Shown piece by piece: positions 1 through 11,435 of a stretch of DNA of 64,000 nucleotides. The notes below the pieces were generated by a model, which was not told the origin of the DNA, made no database searches, and saw only the letters and a program-made list of their open reading frames with translations. The DNA is taken from positions 17,571,743 to 17,635,742 of the forward strand of contig OY755240.1 in the NCBI GenBank assembly GCA_963576725.1, given 5' to 3'. A program made the position numbers and the translations under genes. This DNA comes from Azorinus chamasolen (Eukaryota > Mollusca > Bivalvia > Cardiida > Solecurtidae). Each line of letters opens with the position of its first letter. Positions within the stretch are counted from its first letter, which is position 1.

Positions 1-178
1 AAATATGTACTCAATGACTTTGCTGAAGTCCGAGTACCTGCAGGTAAGCCGTTAAGGGCACGACAGGGAAAAATAATACATGAGTCTGGTAAGCTCCTCC
101 TGTATCCAAGTTTAAGAGTATACCATCATAGAGTACTACCCTCGGCCTGTCATCGCGCAAGCAAAGAGGGAAGCGTAG

Positions 179-1233
179 CTACCGACTGTAAAAGGGTCGA
201 TAACTAACCAAACATGCAGTGTGTTGCAATATAATAGGATCATAACCTTTATTTTTAAATGTTTTAATGCGTTTTATAAACAAATCATGAAAATGGATAT
301 GACCCCGAATTTTCCTAAGTTTGTAGATAACATCCCCATAAAATTCTGGTTGAGAAATGCCTTGTCGCAGTAACGTCCGTAGATTGCAATTATATTTACT
401 AATGAGAGGTAAATTTCGATAATAAAATTTAGAAAAGGTTTTCCGAAGTGATATCTGTAACCTTGCTTAAGAAGTTTATCAGTTATAACTAAATTACGTC
501 TGTTAAAATCTTCAAGCAAAGAACAGGCTCGGGCAAACCTAATAAGTTGAGAAATATAAACACCATAAGATGTAGAACGTGGCACATCCCCATCTAGAAA
601 AGGATAATTAACAATTTTAAAATTAAAATCTTCTCTTTTATCGTATACTTTGGACGAAACTTTATCATTTGTAATTGAAAGATTCAAATCTAAAAATGAA
701 GCATTAATGTCAGATTGATTAGCTTTGTTTAAAGACAGTTCTTTTGGGTAGATTGAAGAAACCATAGTATCAAAATAAGGATTATCTAAATTCAAAATAT
801 CGTCTAAATACCTTGAAGTTTTATTAAAAGCATTAACAATATCGGTCTGTGTATCAGGTTTTAAGCTAAGCATAAAATCCCTCTCGTAGCAATACAATAA
901 CAAATCTGCAACAAGAGGGGCACAATTTGTACCCATGGGTATACCAACAACTTGACGATATATGGTATCTCCACAACGCACAAATATATTATCTAAAAGA
1001 AAGGTAAGAGATCTACAAACATCAAGGCAAGTCCACATTGTGTAATGTTCAACTTCTGAATTCGAAAAGAATGAACGTTTGAAGATTGTAATATGTGAAG
1101 TTAACTGGTTCACAAATTTATATAACAGTTCAAACACTAGAAAAACATAGTCTTTGAACATGTTAAAATCTGTAATACTTTTAAGTCTGATCCTAAGTCT
1201 GAACATAAACGTTCTACTTTGTACTGGATTCAA
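179..1233 (-). pseudogene. Reverse transcriptase fragment of a retroelement, 5'-truncated and frameshifted
   Basis: The longest open stretch (274-1233, 319 codons) shows the RT palm: GIPMGTNCAPLVADLL near residues 98-113 and the catalytic YLDD box at 142-145, followed by a long thumb-like part with FLDLNLSI and YGVYISQLIRFARA. The fingers expected before these motifs are absent, so the copy is 5'-truncated. Near position 445 the frame slips by one base: the related copy at 59.9 kb reads on with KLLKQGYRY then LRKTFSKFY, and the same similarity continues here in another frame to a stop at 179-181. I read it as one frameshifted ORF rather than a real C-terminus. The RT type resembles a multi-copy animal family with a YxDD box. 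The neighbouring tandem terminal-repeat-like blocks suggest a Penelope-like element, but no GIY-YIG endonuclease is visible, so the class is unproven. Confidence 0.8.
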
Positions 1234-1261
1234 ACTTATGTTACAAACTACATGAGATCCC

Positions 1262-1834
1262 TTCTATGAAATATCCTAAAAGAGGGAGATCCCACGAAAG
1301 CAAAAGTAGCAATGCAAAAAGTGAAAATTGAAGATTCGATTTTATTGAATCTGCTCATGAATAGTAATTAAAATTGCAACACTACTCACACCCTCTAGCA
1401 CCGGCGTAAGCAGTATGCAAATTTCTAAATTAACAACATCAAAACTAATGATCTCGAAGAACCAGAAAATATAACAACACTGGGAATGAAGTACGGGGCG
1501 ATGTTTTTACGATCGCCACACAAACACTTTTCACCTGCTGTTGTGAAGTAAATATATCTTGAAAGTGGGAGATCCTTCGAAAGCAAACGAAGCTACGCAA
1601 AGAGAGAAAATTGCAGACTCGGTTTTATTGAGTCTGTTCATGAGTAGTAATTAAAAGTGCAACACTATTCATACCCCTTTGTACCAGCTTAAGCAGTATT
1701 CAATTCCACAACTAATAACATCAAAACAAATGATCCCGATGGACCAGAAAATATAACAACACTGAGAATGAAGTACGGGGCGACGTTACGACCGGAACAC
1801 AAGCACTTATCCCATGCTGTATTGAACAACTTGT
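1262..1834. repeat. Two tandem ~280-bp terminal-repeat-like blocks upstream of the RT
   Basis: Blocks at about 1270-1555 and 1563-1830 are direct repeats. Both contain a GGGAGATCC start, a stretch with TTTTATTGA, a segment with AGCAGTAT, then ATATAACAACACTG and GAAGTACGGGGCGA. They lie directly 5' of the minus-strand RT fragment. Inverted copies occur at 3.85-4.19 kb and a short direct copy near 3.28-3.40 kb. A tandem terminal repeat next to an RT is typical of Penelope-like pLTRs; that link is inference. Confidence 0.7.
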
Positions 1835-2112
1835 GAGATGGTTATCTGACGCCTACAAAGTATACATGTTTAAACTTGTTCGCCCTTTTTCGTGTTTAAC
1901 AATTACAAACATCATATTGATATAAATGCAAATCATAACGGTAATTTATTACTTGTGATCAGGTGGGCAGCAGGTATCAGACTGTTGAAGTTATTCTAGG
2001 TACATGTCGAGTCGAATGTGGCTCTTCGGATCATCATTAGTCAAACATGCAGTCCTATCTGCAATAGTGTCATCCCAGGGGAAACAGCGTCGGCATGGTG
2101 GCCTGTCTGTGG
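1835..2112. other. No gene seen
   Basis: AT-rich sequence between the terminal-repeat blocks and the mariner-type MITE. No convincing ORF, exon or repeat seen. Confidence 0.5.
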
Positions 2113-2114
2113 TA

Positions 2115-2548
2115 CAGGGTGTCTAAAAAACGGAGCCCTGGATCAAATGTTTATTTTAACCAATGTAACCCGACACATTAAAATATAAATAGTTACTGTT
2201 GTAGACAAGTCATTTATGCACGTGCCTGCTAAATTTCTCATAACAATATACATTGATTTAACGATATGAGATTTTAATGAATGCACCTAAAATCTGTTTT
2301 AACATGATATTCGTACATTGCATAGTCTATGCCTATATCATGTTTAAAACGGAGTTTTGGGTGCTATCATCTACATGATATCTTAAAAACTAATGGATAT
2401 GTTTAGACAACATTTAGACAACATATGAGAACATGTTGTCTCTACTAAGCTACGTGTGTATACTTTTAATTTTAAGTTAGCAATATTGACAGAAATGGGA
2501 TAACTTGCAGGTCTTAATTCCGGGTTCCGTTTATTATGGGACACCCTG
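2115..2548. mobile_element. Mariner-type MITE with CAGGGTGTC ends, about 434 bp
   Basis: Both ends read CAGGGTGTC followed by an A-rich stretch leading to AACGGA in inverted orientation, and each end is flanked by TA, the Tc1/mariner target duplication. The interior has no transposase but contains a further inverted pair around 2290-2360 (ACATGATAT / ATATCATGT with flanking AAAAC/GTTTT). It is therefore non-autonomous. Confidence 0.75.
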
Positions 2549-2929
2549 TAGTAAGGGTATTGCGAAAGGGTTAGGTTAGACTCTTTATTCTATTGCACAT
2601 AGGCGACAATGAATTGGCCCGCACTTCCAATCACATGAATTTGATTATGGGAGGCAAATCTGTTGTAGACAATTTTAACCGTGTTAGCATTACCTCCCTT
2701 GATCTTTGTAATGTGACGCGTTAGTACACGCAATAGTAATTTTAGAAACAATATTGTCTTAAAACTAAACAACTATTTATATCTATATTAAACTTAAGAT
2801 TGTATTATGTTGATGTTTTAAAGAATGAGCTAACTGATTCAAAAACTTATATAACAGTTCAAACACCTGAAATATATAGTCTCGGAACATGTAAAAATGT
2901 GCAATAATTTTAAGTCTGGTCCTAACATA

Positions 2930-3400
2930 AAACAACATAAGCTTTTTTTGTTATACATGCACTTTACCACTGTATTTGCTGTCGCGGTTGTTGTAGATTA
3001 GTCGGAGAGGGGATACGTTTATTTACACTGTTTGTCTTTTAGGGTGGGGATGGAATAAGTGTGAGGTTGGGCGCCCATAAACCGGTTTAACTCCCCCGTG
3101 ACTTTTGTCACTGACCGTTCCAAGGCGGTACTTCCATCTTCCCCCTATTGCATGTTTGTTTTGTCTTTGTGCGTCTCTTTTTATTTTTATAGTTATGTAC
3201 ATTTGCTGTTTCCTTGTGTTGCTGTTCGGGCGAGTGTTTGTTCTGTATTTGGTGTTTCCTGCATTACTCATTTTTGTACTTTTAAGCAGTATTCAATTTT
3301 CAGAATAAACGTTCTGAAATTCATGATCTCGAAGGATCAGAAGGTATAACAGCACTGAGAATGAAGTACGAGGAGACGTTTTGCGGTGCGACTTTTCTGT
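2930..3400 (+). mobile_element. 3' tail fragment of the RT retroelement family
   Basis: The segment with TAGTCGGAGAGGGGATAC and ACACTGTTTGTCTTTT recurs at 11.38-11.43 kb. The following stretch (GTGAGGTTGGGC, CTGACCGTTCCAAGGCGGTA) recurs in diverged form at 60.65-60.80 kb. The end (3280-3400) matches part of the 1.69-1.79 kb terminal-repeat block. Short open frames here are not coding. Confidence 0.65.
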
Positions 3401-3679
3401 GATATGCTTTTAGTGAAACGAGTTGTTGCTTTGCTATTTTAAGTACTATGTGAATTTTAAGATTACATTAAAGTTCAGTTGAGACGGGATACCATGTGTG
3501 TACTTATACATACCCGTCCGAGTCCTGCTACTATGGTTGTTTTGCTTTGCTGATTAGGCGCCATGTTGTTATTTCGCTGCGCTTTCATTACAATAATAGG
3601 TTATTCAAGAAGAAGTGTATAACAATGAAGATTCAGTTTGCTGGTGCTAATCTACTATTTATATACCAACTTAACAAAG

Positions 3680-3830
3680 TGAGATTTGGAAGTGCTATCT
3701 GGAATATTGTGTTGCTTTGTGTTAAATCCAAGTGTATATTGGAAGTGCTATCTTGAATGTTTTATGCTTTTGTTTTAAGGCTAAGTGTATATTGGCAGTG
3801 CTTACGTGAACATTTGTGATTTATTCATCA
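3680..3830. repeat. Short imperfect tandem repeat, about 50 bp unit
   Basis: The words AAGTGTATATTGG and GGAAGTGCTATCT recur at about 3686, 3731 and 3783. The rest of 3400-3845 shows no gene. Confidence 0.5.
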
Positions 3831-3844
3831 AGGACCATTACTGT

Positions 3845-4195
3845 TTCAGTACTCATCAAAGATTCAATAAAACATAGTCTGCAATTTACTCTTTGCATTT
3901 CTACTTTTGCTTTTGAAGGATCACCAATTTTCAGAATATATGTACTTTACAACAGCAGGTGTTAAGTGCTTGTGTGGCGGCCGGTAAAAAGTCGCCCCGT
4001 ACATCATTTGCCGTTTTTTTTTATTTTTCTGGTCCTTCGGGATCATTACCTTTGATGTTATTAGTTATGAAGATTGAATACTGCACTTTTAATTAGTACT
4101 CATGAACAGACTCAATAAAACCGAGCCTGCAATTTTCTCGTTTTGCATTTCTATTTCTGCTTTCGAAGGACCACCAATTTTTAATATATAGTAAC
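3845..4195 (-). repeat. Inverted copies of the terminal-repeat block
   Basis: Two partial copies (about 3850-4000 and 4005-4190) of the 1.27-1.83 kb block in reverse orientation, recognised by TCAATAAAAC, CGCCCCGTAC and GATGTTATTAG. With the forward blocks they bracket about 2 kb. Confidence 0.65.
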
Positions 4196-4655
4196 ACAGG
4201 CTTGCTAGATTGTATGTGTTTTGGTATCTTCTATGCGGCGCAAATATGCATTTTCGCCGCAATGTATCTTTTGTTGATGAATAAATAATTTTATGTGTAA
4301 AAGATGTTAAGGGACATGAACCGTATACAGGGTAAATGGATAATTACACTCTGTTTTACAACACCTTTACAGAAAGCCTCAACGAAAACAGATGAGTGAT
4401 ACCTCATTAACCCTTTACCAGCTGAATATTTATGTGAGAAATAATGACATCATGGGTATTTATTAGGTAAATTATAATTTGACGGTTGACTATCAGAGCA
4501 TACTTTAATTAGAGACCAAAACGGAAAAGTTACTATTTGATTTTCTCTGATCATACTCTGATAGGACGTCAAGATGGTAACAAAGCTGTTGATTGTCTGT
4601 CGGAGCATACCCTTATTATAGGCCACAATGTAATCATTGCTGTTGAGTGAATGTC

Positions 4656-5735
4656 AGAGTTCCAGGGCCCCATTTACATGTTGCCAATCATGCTTCTCAA
4701 AACAGCGGGGGATATCTGGGTCGGGAATGTGAGATCTCTTCCAAATTATCAACCGGTAAATAACTCTTTGGATGTGCTTCATTAAGCATGCCCTACAGAG
4801 GGACAATGTTGCTATATCAACATAGCGTAATGCATCTGTTGGCTTATATTCATATTTCTCCTTGATCTTTTCCCTTCGCTTGCTATTCACGTCAATATAC
4901 CTATTTGTAAATAGTAAAGACCCAGATGAGAAAACTCCTGCAGGAGCTGTCTCATCAGGGTCTGCACTATTTACAAGTTGATTGTACAACCAGTGCATTC
5001 CACAGCTGTGATTGCACAGCGCAATACTTGTACACAGTGAAGATAAATGTAATAACACAACAGGTCATGGGTAAAGAAGGAGAAATGTATTTTAAAATTC
5101 AGCAAGAGAAGGGTTAGACAATATCAATTCATCCACTGTGTGACGTCTATGGTTACCAAACATTGTACAGGTAAAGTCACCAAAGTATTGCACAATATCT
5201 CCAGACACATCCCAAGGGTTGCGCAAACCTGCTAATGATTTTATAAACCTTGGCTTCTTTTCAAAGGTGTCACATGCCCTCTGTCATAAAATGCATTTTA
5301 GAACACAAGCACAGTACACACGGAGGCCCTGAAGTGCTGGCCGGTAATCCTCTGTGTATGCTTGGGCAACTTCTGACATGTTTATGAATTTTGATGGTTG
5401 CCTGAGCCAGCATCAAACAAGACCATAGCACCTTCAAACATATCATGGTAATACAGAAGAATGAAGAATAATTATATCATTGTCTGTACATCGAACATGA
5501 AAGTTTGTAGCCGTGTTCTTTTGCGTACATGGTGTAAAGCACGATCAGTTTCTTCCTGTGTTGAATTCAGGGCATCAACACTGTTTCTGGCTGTTGATAT
5601 ACCATCATCTGTCGAAAACTGGTAAGCCTCACCTTCATAGATGAAAACAACATTTCTGCCTTGCAGCTTCTTGGCACAAGGAATCGTAGCAATTATTAGT
5701 GCGTACACAAATACCCAATATGCATATTGATACAG
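4656..5735 (-). pseudogene. C-terminal part of an uncharacterised repeat-associated protein family, disrupted by a MITE
   Basis: Read on the minus strand, 5472-5710 gives KKLQGRNVVFIYEGEAYQFS and then TDDGISTARNSVDALN. After several stops, 5120-5230 gives an FTCTMFGNHR-like stretch, and 4656-4860 gives LSLCRACLMKHIQRVIYR and IIWKRSHIPDPDIP. I recognise this order (EGEAYQF block, FTCTMYG block, CRxxLxxHIxRxxYxxxIWKRxHxPDPxIP block) from a large uncharacterised animal protein family common in mollusc and cnidarian assemblies; I know no function and give no name. Several stops break it and the 242-bp MITE at 4872-5113 lies inside it, so it is dead. Confidence 0.6.
4872..5113. mobile_element. Family A hairpin MITE, 242 bp, inside the pseudogene
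   Basis: Ends CCCTTCGCTTGC and GCAAGAGAAGGG, flanked by TTTT and TTAG where other copies have TTAA. The central hairpin has the core CTCCTGCAGGAG; its left arm carries a few mutations (GAGAAAACTCC instead of GAGACAGCTCC). Confidence 0.85.
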
Positions 5736-5945
5736 GTGAACTGATGATGTATCCTCTGACACGAGTTCCCTTCAGTATTAGCACGGCTGATGGTGGCTTA
5801 ACAAAATCAGACAAATCAAACGTTCTCCAAACACATCACATGTTTACCAGTTCTCAACAAATGATGGTATTTCAAAAGAGAGAAACAGTCTTGATACCCT
5901 TAACACAGGCTTTGTGGGCTTTAAAATCACTAACACTTTAAAAAC
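5735..5945 (+). pseudogene. Second, inverted copy of the same protein family (N-terminal and middle pieces)
   Basis: On the + strand this gives ELMMYPLTRVPFSISTADGG followed by LTKSDKSN, which I recognise as the N-terminal block of the family at 4.66-5.73 kb. At 5846-5908, in a shifted frame, it gives QFSTNDGISKERNSLDTLN, a diverged copy of the minus-strand QFSTDDGISTARNSVDALN at 5557-5622. The two copies face head to head with a junction near 5715-5735. The N-terminal and middle blocks are closer together than in the full family, so sequence between them has been deleted. Confidence 0.55.
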
Positions 5946-5949
5946 AATA

Positions 5950-7430
5950 ACAGAAGATTGAAACTGTTGTTTTGGGTGCATAAGTACATGGCTTTCAAAG
6001 ATTCCGTGGAAAGAGTGCATGGTAATTTCGATAACAATTTTAGGCATACAATTTATTTATTAACCACTATATTTGGAGAATGGTGTAATGTTGTGCTCGG
6101 CATACTGCCAAACATGTTATTTTCAATATTGTTTCTCTTCGTCTTCTTATCACTAATTAATATTCATGAGGATGCAATTGAGGTAATTTGCATAAAGTAA
6201 ACAAAGCATGAAGGTTCATACATCAACTATATGTTTATATCATTAATTATTATCACCAAAGTAGGCCGCGATAACTTTGTATGTTGCAGGTATTTAAACA
6301 CACTGTAATATGAACAGCGAGTGGTTAGAATGGTTGCCTAGGAAACAGATATATTAGCATCAGTGCTGTACAATGTATCCCAATTTTATTTATCTAACAA
6401 TCTTGGTGATATTCAGTGATCATTTCCAACCTTAGCTAAATACTATATTTTGCATTTCTGTTTGCTTTATTAAGGATTTAAAAAAGGTTTGTTTGTATTA
6501 CAGGGGCATTTTTCGATATAAGTTCAAATTGGCAACCTTCATTATAATGGTTGAGCATAACAAATACCAAGTTTATGATATTATTGAAAATATGCGTTCA
6601 TTGTAGGGACTTCCTCTTTAAACAAAGTAGATGGTATTGGCTTTAATTCGGTACCAGTTTTATACAGTCGGCATAAACAAATTCTCTGATATGGAAGATT
6701 TTTAAAGATAGGTGTCGACTAATAAACTAGGTGTGAACAAAGTGAAATGTATGGGCCATCATAACGAAAATTGGGGATTGCCATGGAAACGGTTAAAACG
6801 TTACTTAAAGTTAATGCTTTGGTCCTGAAATTGGACATTTTGTTTTCTGAGGATTTTGATATCATGCTAAACTGCAATGGATGTTGTTTTCTGATATTTG
6901 TAGGATAAAAAAGTGAAAAGGTTTACGCTTTTTCTATACGTTTTTACCTATATTCAATGTTCTCACTAATATTCATGAGTATGCAAAAAGGTAATACAAA
7001 GGCTGCTGGAACTGAAGCTCACTTATAGCGAACTCGGATATAACGAAATACCGGATAATACAAAGAAAACAAAATCCCCGATCTTTTCCTTCTTTGTTTC
7101 TTTGTATACGGAATTTCTAGGAAAAATAGTTCGGTTATTACAAACTCAAATCAATATCGCAGTTTGAAACGTTTTCACAACTACCGCGATAAAGAACCAT
7201 AAGGAAACACCACCGACTATCGCCCAAGGTATCAAACAACTTCATGAGCGTAATTGATCACCCTTCATGTACATATATACAAAGCTTTGTTTATGGTCAA
7301 GCTTCCTGTCGAAGAAGCACAAATGCATCATTTCCACAAAAATGAATATAGCACATAAATATGCGTTGTGGGCACCGTGCGAGGCATAAACATGCTGCCG
7401 AGTCCGAGTGCAAAAGGAACGAATCTGATG
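5950..7430. other. Long stretch without a gene; contains one dispersed repeat
   Basis: No exon with splice sites or protein similarity was seen. About 6500-6620 (TTTTTCGATATAAGTTCAAA to GGGACTTCCTCTTTAAA) is an old repeat present again at 13330-13465. The short open frames look random. Confidence 0.5.
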
Positions 7431-7439
7431 CAAGAATGG

Positions 7440-7600
7440 TATCCCGCTTTGTTGAACCTTAAATTTCACGCCACCCATTTTTCACACGTGTGAAAAATGG
7501 GTTGACACATTTTTCACAAGGGTGAAATTTGCGGCCCAATTTTTTACACGTGTGAAAAACGCGGCCCCATTTGTCACAAAACCGTGCTGTGAAAATTTCG
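7440..7600. repeat. Left inverted-repeat cluster of CACACGTGTGAAAAATGGG units
   Basis: A self-palindromic word (TTTTTCACACGTGTGAAAAA) sits at about 7478-7498 and related words follow to 7565, with GCGGCCC between. The outer part (TTGAACC, AAATTTCACGCCACCCA) is the reverse complement of 10900-10945. Confidence 0.75.
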
Positions 7601-8227
7601 GCACCCCTTTAACCCCATTTTCTGAAGAACTACTGATACCAACGCATTTTTCACAGATATGTCAATAGATGGATGGTTTAGCTATTGTTGACATGCTTAC
7701 GCACGAGAGATCTTAAACAACCATCAGGACATTGAATAAATATCGGATAGGGTAGCTTTGTCCCTGAATTATGTCTATGACAGTAATGAGTCGACTCTCG
7801 TTATCTCGAAATCGGTTAAGTAGAACTTATGCTTATGCCGAAATCCACTCTAAGTCCCTGCCATTTGAGCTGTTTTTTAAATTGCAAGCAATTCTGATCC
7901 AGACCAGATGCAGAGCGACACAGCGTCTGGTCTGTATATAAACTGCTCGGGATTATGTATATGGTGACAGAAATTATAATTTAAGGAATTATCCAATTGC
8001 CTTATTTAAAACCGACGTAGATGATAAGAATGTTTTGTAAATACATGTATACATATAACAAATTTGACAGGGCATTGAGAATAAACTGAGACTGAAATGA
8101 CAGCGCACTGAGAGTATACCGAAATGAAAATAAGGTTAAATTAGAGTAAACTGACAGTCTGCGGTAGAGTAGCTTTTAGTAATCTGTCTTACTAATGAAT
8201 TAATGAAAATAATATTTTTTGTAATGC

Positions 8228-8297
8228 TGTGATGTAGCGAAATAAATAAATGAATAAATAAATAAATAAATATTATTATTATTATTATTATTTTTAA

Positions 8298-8330
<33 letters not shown>

Positions 8331-8332
8331 TC
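8228..8332. repeat. AT-rich microsatellite (AAAT/AATA then ATT)
   Basis: A run of AAAT-type tetranucleotides runs into two ATT trinucleotide tracts separated by a short T-rich spacer. An open frame rich in I and L across it is spurious. Confidence 0.9.
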
Positions 8333-8449
8333 TTAATGATAATATCGCAATAAACAAGGTATTGATTAATTGATTTAATTCAAAATAAGTTATTAAAACA
8401 AAATAATAAAACAATGTAATAAGTATAATATTTTCCATCATTGAATTGT

Positions 8450-9935
8450 CAGGTTACTGTCAGTTCACTCTCAGTGATATGTCTAATTACTTTCAGTAAA
8501 CTCTCATTGTACTGTCAGAATAAAGCCAATTAATTCGTAGTGCGTGAGGGTGACGGCTTTAAACAACGTTGCTTGTGTTTTTGTTTCGGCGCCAGAAAAG
8601 CACAACCAGATAGGCAGTACGCGTCTATTTAAAGAAGGTCACAAAAGGTCATGATGTACTGTGCGAACCCCCCCCCCCCAAAAAAAAAAAAAACCCGAGG
8701 CCAATTTATGGCCCTTTTTAAACCTTTTGGCGCCAATTTTGTGTGTGCCCTGTCTATAGACATTAGATTCTATAAATAATGCGATTGGTTTGATGCTGCA
8801 AATGAACGGTGCACCATAGCAGCCATAACACGAATAGAGGTAGCAGAGGTAGCGTGCGTTTTTTCAGGGCCGAAAATAACCCGTCTCTGAGCTGAATTTG
8901 GCTGCTGACCAAACGCTCATTTATATACCTACGATCATCATACTGGCCCACCTTATAGACTGGCATGCAGTCATTATAACCCTAACTATTCAAACAATTT
9001 GCTTTTTATATGTTCAAGTTATGGAACGCCAAAATCGCCAATACGTTTTATTACGCTACAGGAGTCGAAATGATATAAGGATTTTCAAAACAATCAATGC
9101 AGGAATTTTTCTTCAATGTTTTTCCTAAATTTGCTGAAAATTCTAAATTAAACTACTTTCGGTTTAGATTTCTGCGTTGATCTCTTTTAAAACAAAGTTG
9201 TGATCTGGAAACATGGCGCAGAGTTGGAGAAAGAATTTTTTCTTCGCTCTCAAATTATTGCCGAAAGATGATATATGTGTTGTCATGATATACGATAGAT
9301 CACGCATGATATACTATTCACGTATGATACATATACGCAAACTAAACGATACGATATGAACGGTTTCTTACGTTACTATTACCGTAAGTAAAGAACAACT
9401 CTGTCTTTCCTTAGATGATACACATAGTACAAAAAGTATTAATCAAATATCCCATTAAATGGAAATAGTACCCATTATATTAACCGTGAGATGTACAACA
9501 TATCCACACGAAAGATATACACATGATATACGATGAACGCACGATAGATATACGCACAATGTACGCTACATACTGTAAAAAGGTCTTGAAACAAGGAAGA
9601 TACGTGCCAAGTTTGAAAGCCCCATTTTCGATGGTTCAGAAGTGATAGCCAGTTGTAAGGTATTTCATTAAGTATGCTTAAGATCAATTCGGAGGTCAGC
9701 AGGTCAAATATTTTGTATTCCTACAAATGCTGTGTCTCAAAAATCACATACGCAAATTATAATGGCCCTTCTCCTCATCAGTCAAAATAAGTTTTTAAAA
9801 TAGTAAGTCAAAGTTCAAGGAGAAGGTCATTAAGTCAAAAGTTGTTTGTATTGTGAAAGGTCTTTTCTTAGGAATATGCAAACGGTTCTAGATTTATGAC
9901 CAGGGTAACAGACTAGCAGCCGATCGGGACAAAAT
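8450..9935. other. No gene seen; includes a poly-C/poly-A tract
   Basis: A C run followed by an A run lies at about 8669-8695. Around 9270-9580 there are many short ATGATATACGAT-like words, a weakly repetitive AT-rich area. No coding exon was seen. Confidence 0.5.
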
Positions 9936-9944
9936 ATCCCAGAT

Positions 9945-10470
9945 ATTCGATATCCCGGGTGTTGCAGCACATGTTGTCGACGGTGTGCATATCGTCGCCG
10001 GCAACAATGTATGTCAAAACAAGCGGCACATATTGTCGCCGGCGACGGTATGTGCCGAGGTTGTCGGCACCGGCGACAATACGTGCACAATGGTTACGCA
10101 ACTGTCATATTGTCGTTTGTCGGGAAATCAAAATGATAGTAGTCGGTGGTTTACGACACAACAGTGTAATTGCGCCAATGATAATCAAAAGCTTTGTATT
10201 ATGTCAACTGTTTTGACAAGATCACATATCCGTCCAATTTGTCGTTTCATCCATATGTATGTGCTCTGTCGCCAATTTGTTCGTTTGACATTTTATCGGT
10301 AGAAATACCCTTAAACAGCACCATAACCTTCGTCACATATTGTCGCCGGCGACAATTTGTGCAGTTCAGCATTAATATGTGCCGAAAATTTCGGCACATG
10401 TTAACGCCGTCGACAATATGTTCCATTTGTTTCAGCATAGTTGGTCGCCGGCGACACTATGTACAGCAGC
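9945..10470. repeat. Cluster of spaced GC-rich palindromes (TTGTCGCCGGCGACAA type)
   Basis: At least seven dyads built on GTCGCCGGCGAC or a close variant flanked by CACATATT / AATATGTG occur near 9967, 9990, 10030, 10065, 10335, 10395 and 10443. Another dyad, ATGTGCCGAAAATTTCGGCA, lies at 10378-10397. Copies vary in the arms and in spacing. No coding function is apparent. Confidence 0.8.
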
Positions 10471-10724
10471 AACAAGATTTGCCGCAACACGGGGACATCA
10501 AATGCAGAGACAATCATAATGCATATCAAATATGTGGACGCTAAAGGATTAACAAGGAACTCCGAATACTTTTTGCCCACGTGACCCATAATTATATTTT
10601 AATCAAATAAATATGTTGAGTAAGCACCCAAATCAACTTCTGAGTTGTAATACAAATCTGGCATTTCGATTCCTGCGACCTTGGTCTATAACCGAAATGA
10701 CCAAAGACATTTGTCAACTTCAAT

Positions 10725-10945
10725 ATATTCTCACGTGTGAAAAATGGGTCGCGTGTTTTGAACTGAATAATTTAGCACATCGCCTCGACGCATTATTCAT
10801 ATACGTGAAAAATGCGTCGGGCTTTTAAGAGGGGTATAGGAACAAAACGCAATTTTCACAAATTATGTGAAAATTGGGGCCGCAAATTTCACACGTGTGA
10901 AAAATGGGTGGCGTGAAATTTGCGGTTCAACACCGCTTTATTTAA
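10725..10945. repeat. Right inverted-repeat cluster of CACACGTGTGAAAAATGGG units
   Basis: Contains TCACGTGTGAAAAATGGGTC at 10731-10750 and TTCACACGTGTGAAAAATGG near 10899, then GGCGTGAAATTTGCGGTTCA. This is the reverse complement of the left cluster at 7.44-7.6 kb, so the pair brackets about 3.5 kb. Confidence 0.75.
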
Positions 10946-11089
10946 CAATTTCAATAAAGTGATTGAAACCAGTTACAATCATAATCGACTGGTAACCGTG
11001 CATTTGATTGAATGATTTTTCTTATTTCCAATTGTATACATTGTATTTTGATTTCGGCCGATAGAAACGCTTGTCAGAATATATGTTGT

Positions 11090-11435
11090 AACTCTGGTTG
11101 TGAACCCTTGTACAGTTGGCAATCACGCTGGCCTCTTTGCATGTACGCCGACAAGAAAGATGTAGTACTGTATGAAGGCGACCTCTTAAATCCGGAAACG
11201 GAAGGAGGACGTCGGATAGTTGTACCATCTCGTTTTTGTCGTACCCTTTATTACTTTTCTACAGTTATTTTGTTTGCAGCTCAATCATTGAGTACACTAG
11301 CAATAGGCGGATACTGTTACTTTACGTAAATATGTTTTCGTTTTGCATGCAATTTACCACTGTATTTGCCATCAAGGTTGTTGTAGCTTAGTCGGAGAGG
11401 GGATACATTTATTTACACTGTTTGTCTTTTACAGA
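11090..11435 (+). mobile_element. 3' end fragment of the RT retroelement
   Basis: CTTGTACAGTTGGCAATCACG to GGAGGACGTCGG aligns with the downstream part of the RT copy at 1-180 (minus strand) and with 60.2-60.33 kb. Its tail (TAGTCGGAGAGGGGATAC) matches 2.99-3.04 kb. No RT domain remains here. Confidence 0.65.

Noticed and set aside
9945..10470. A CRISPR-like array
   Set aside because: The palindromes vary in sequence and spacing, spacers are not uniform, and the DNA is animal nuclear.
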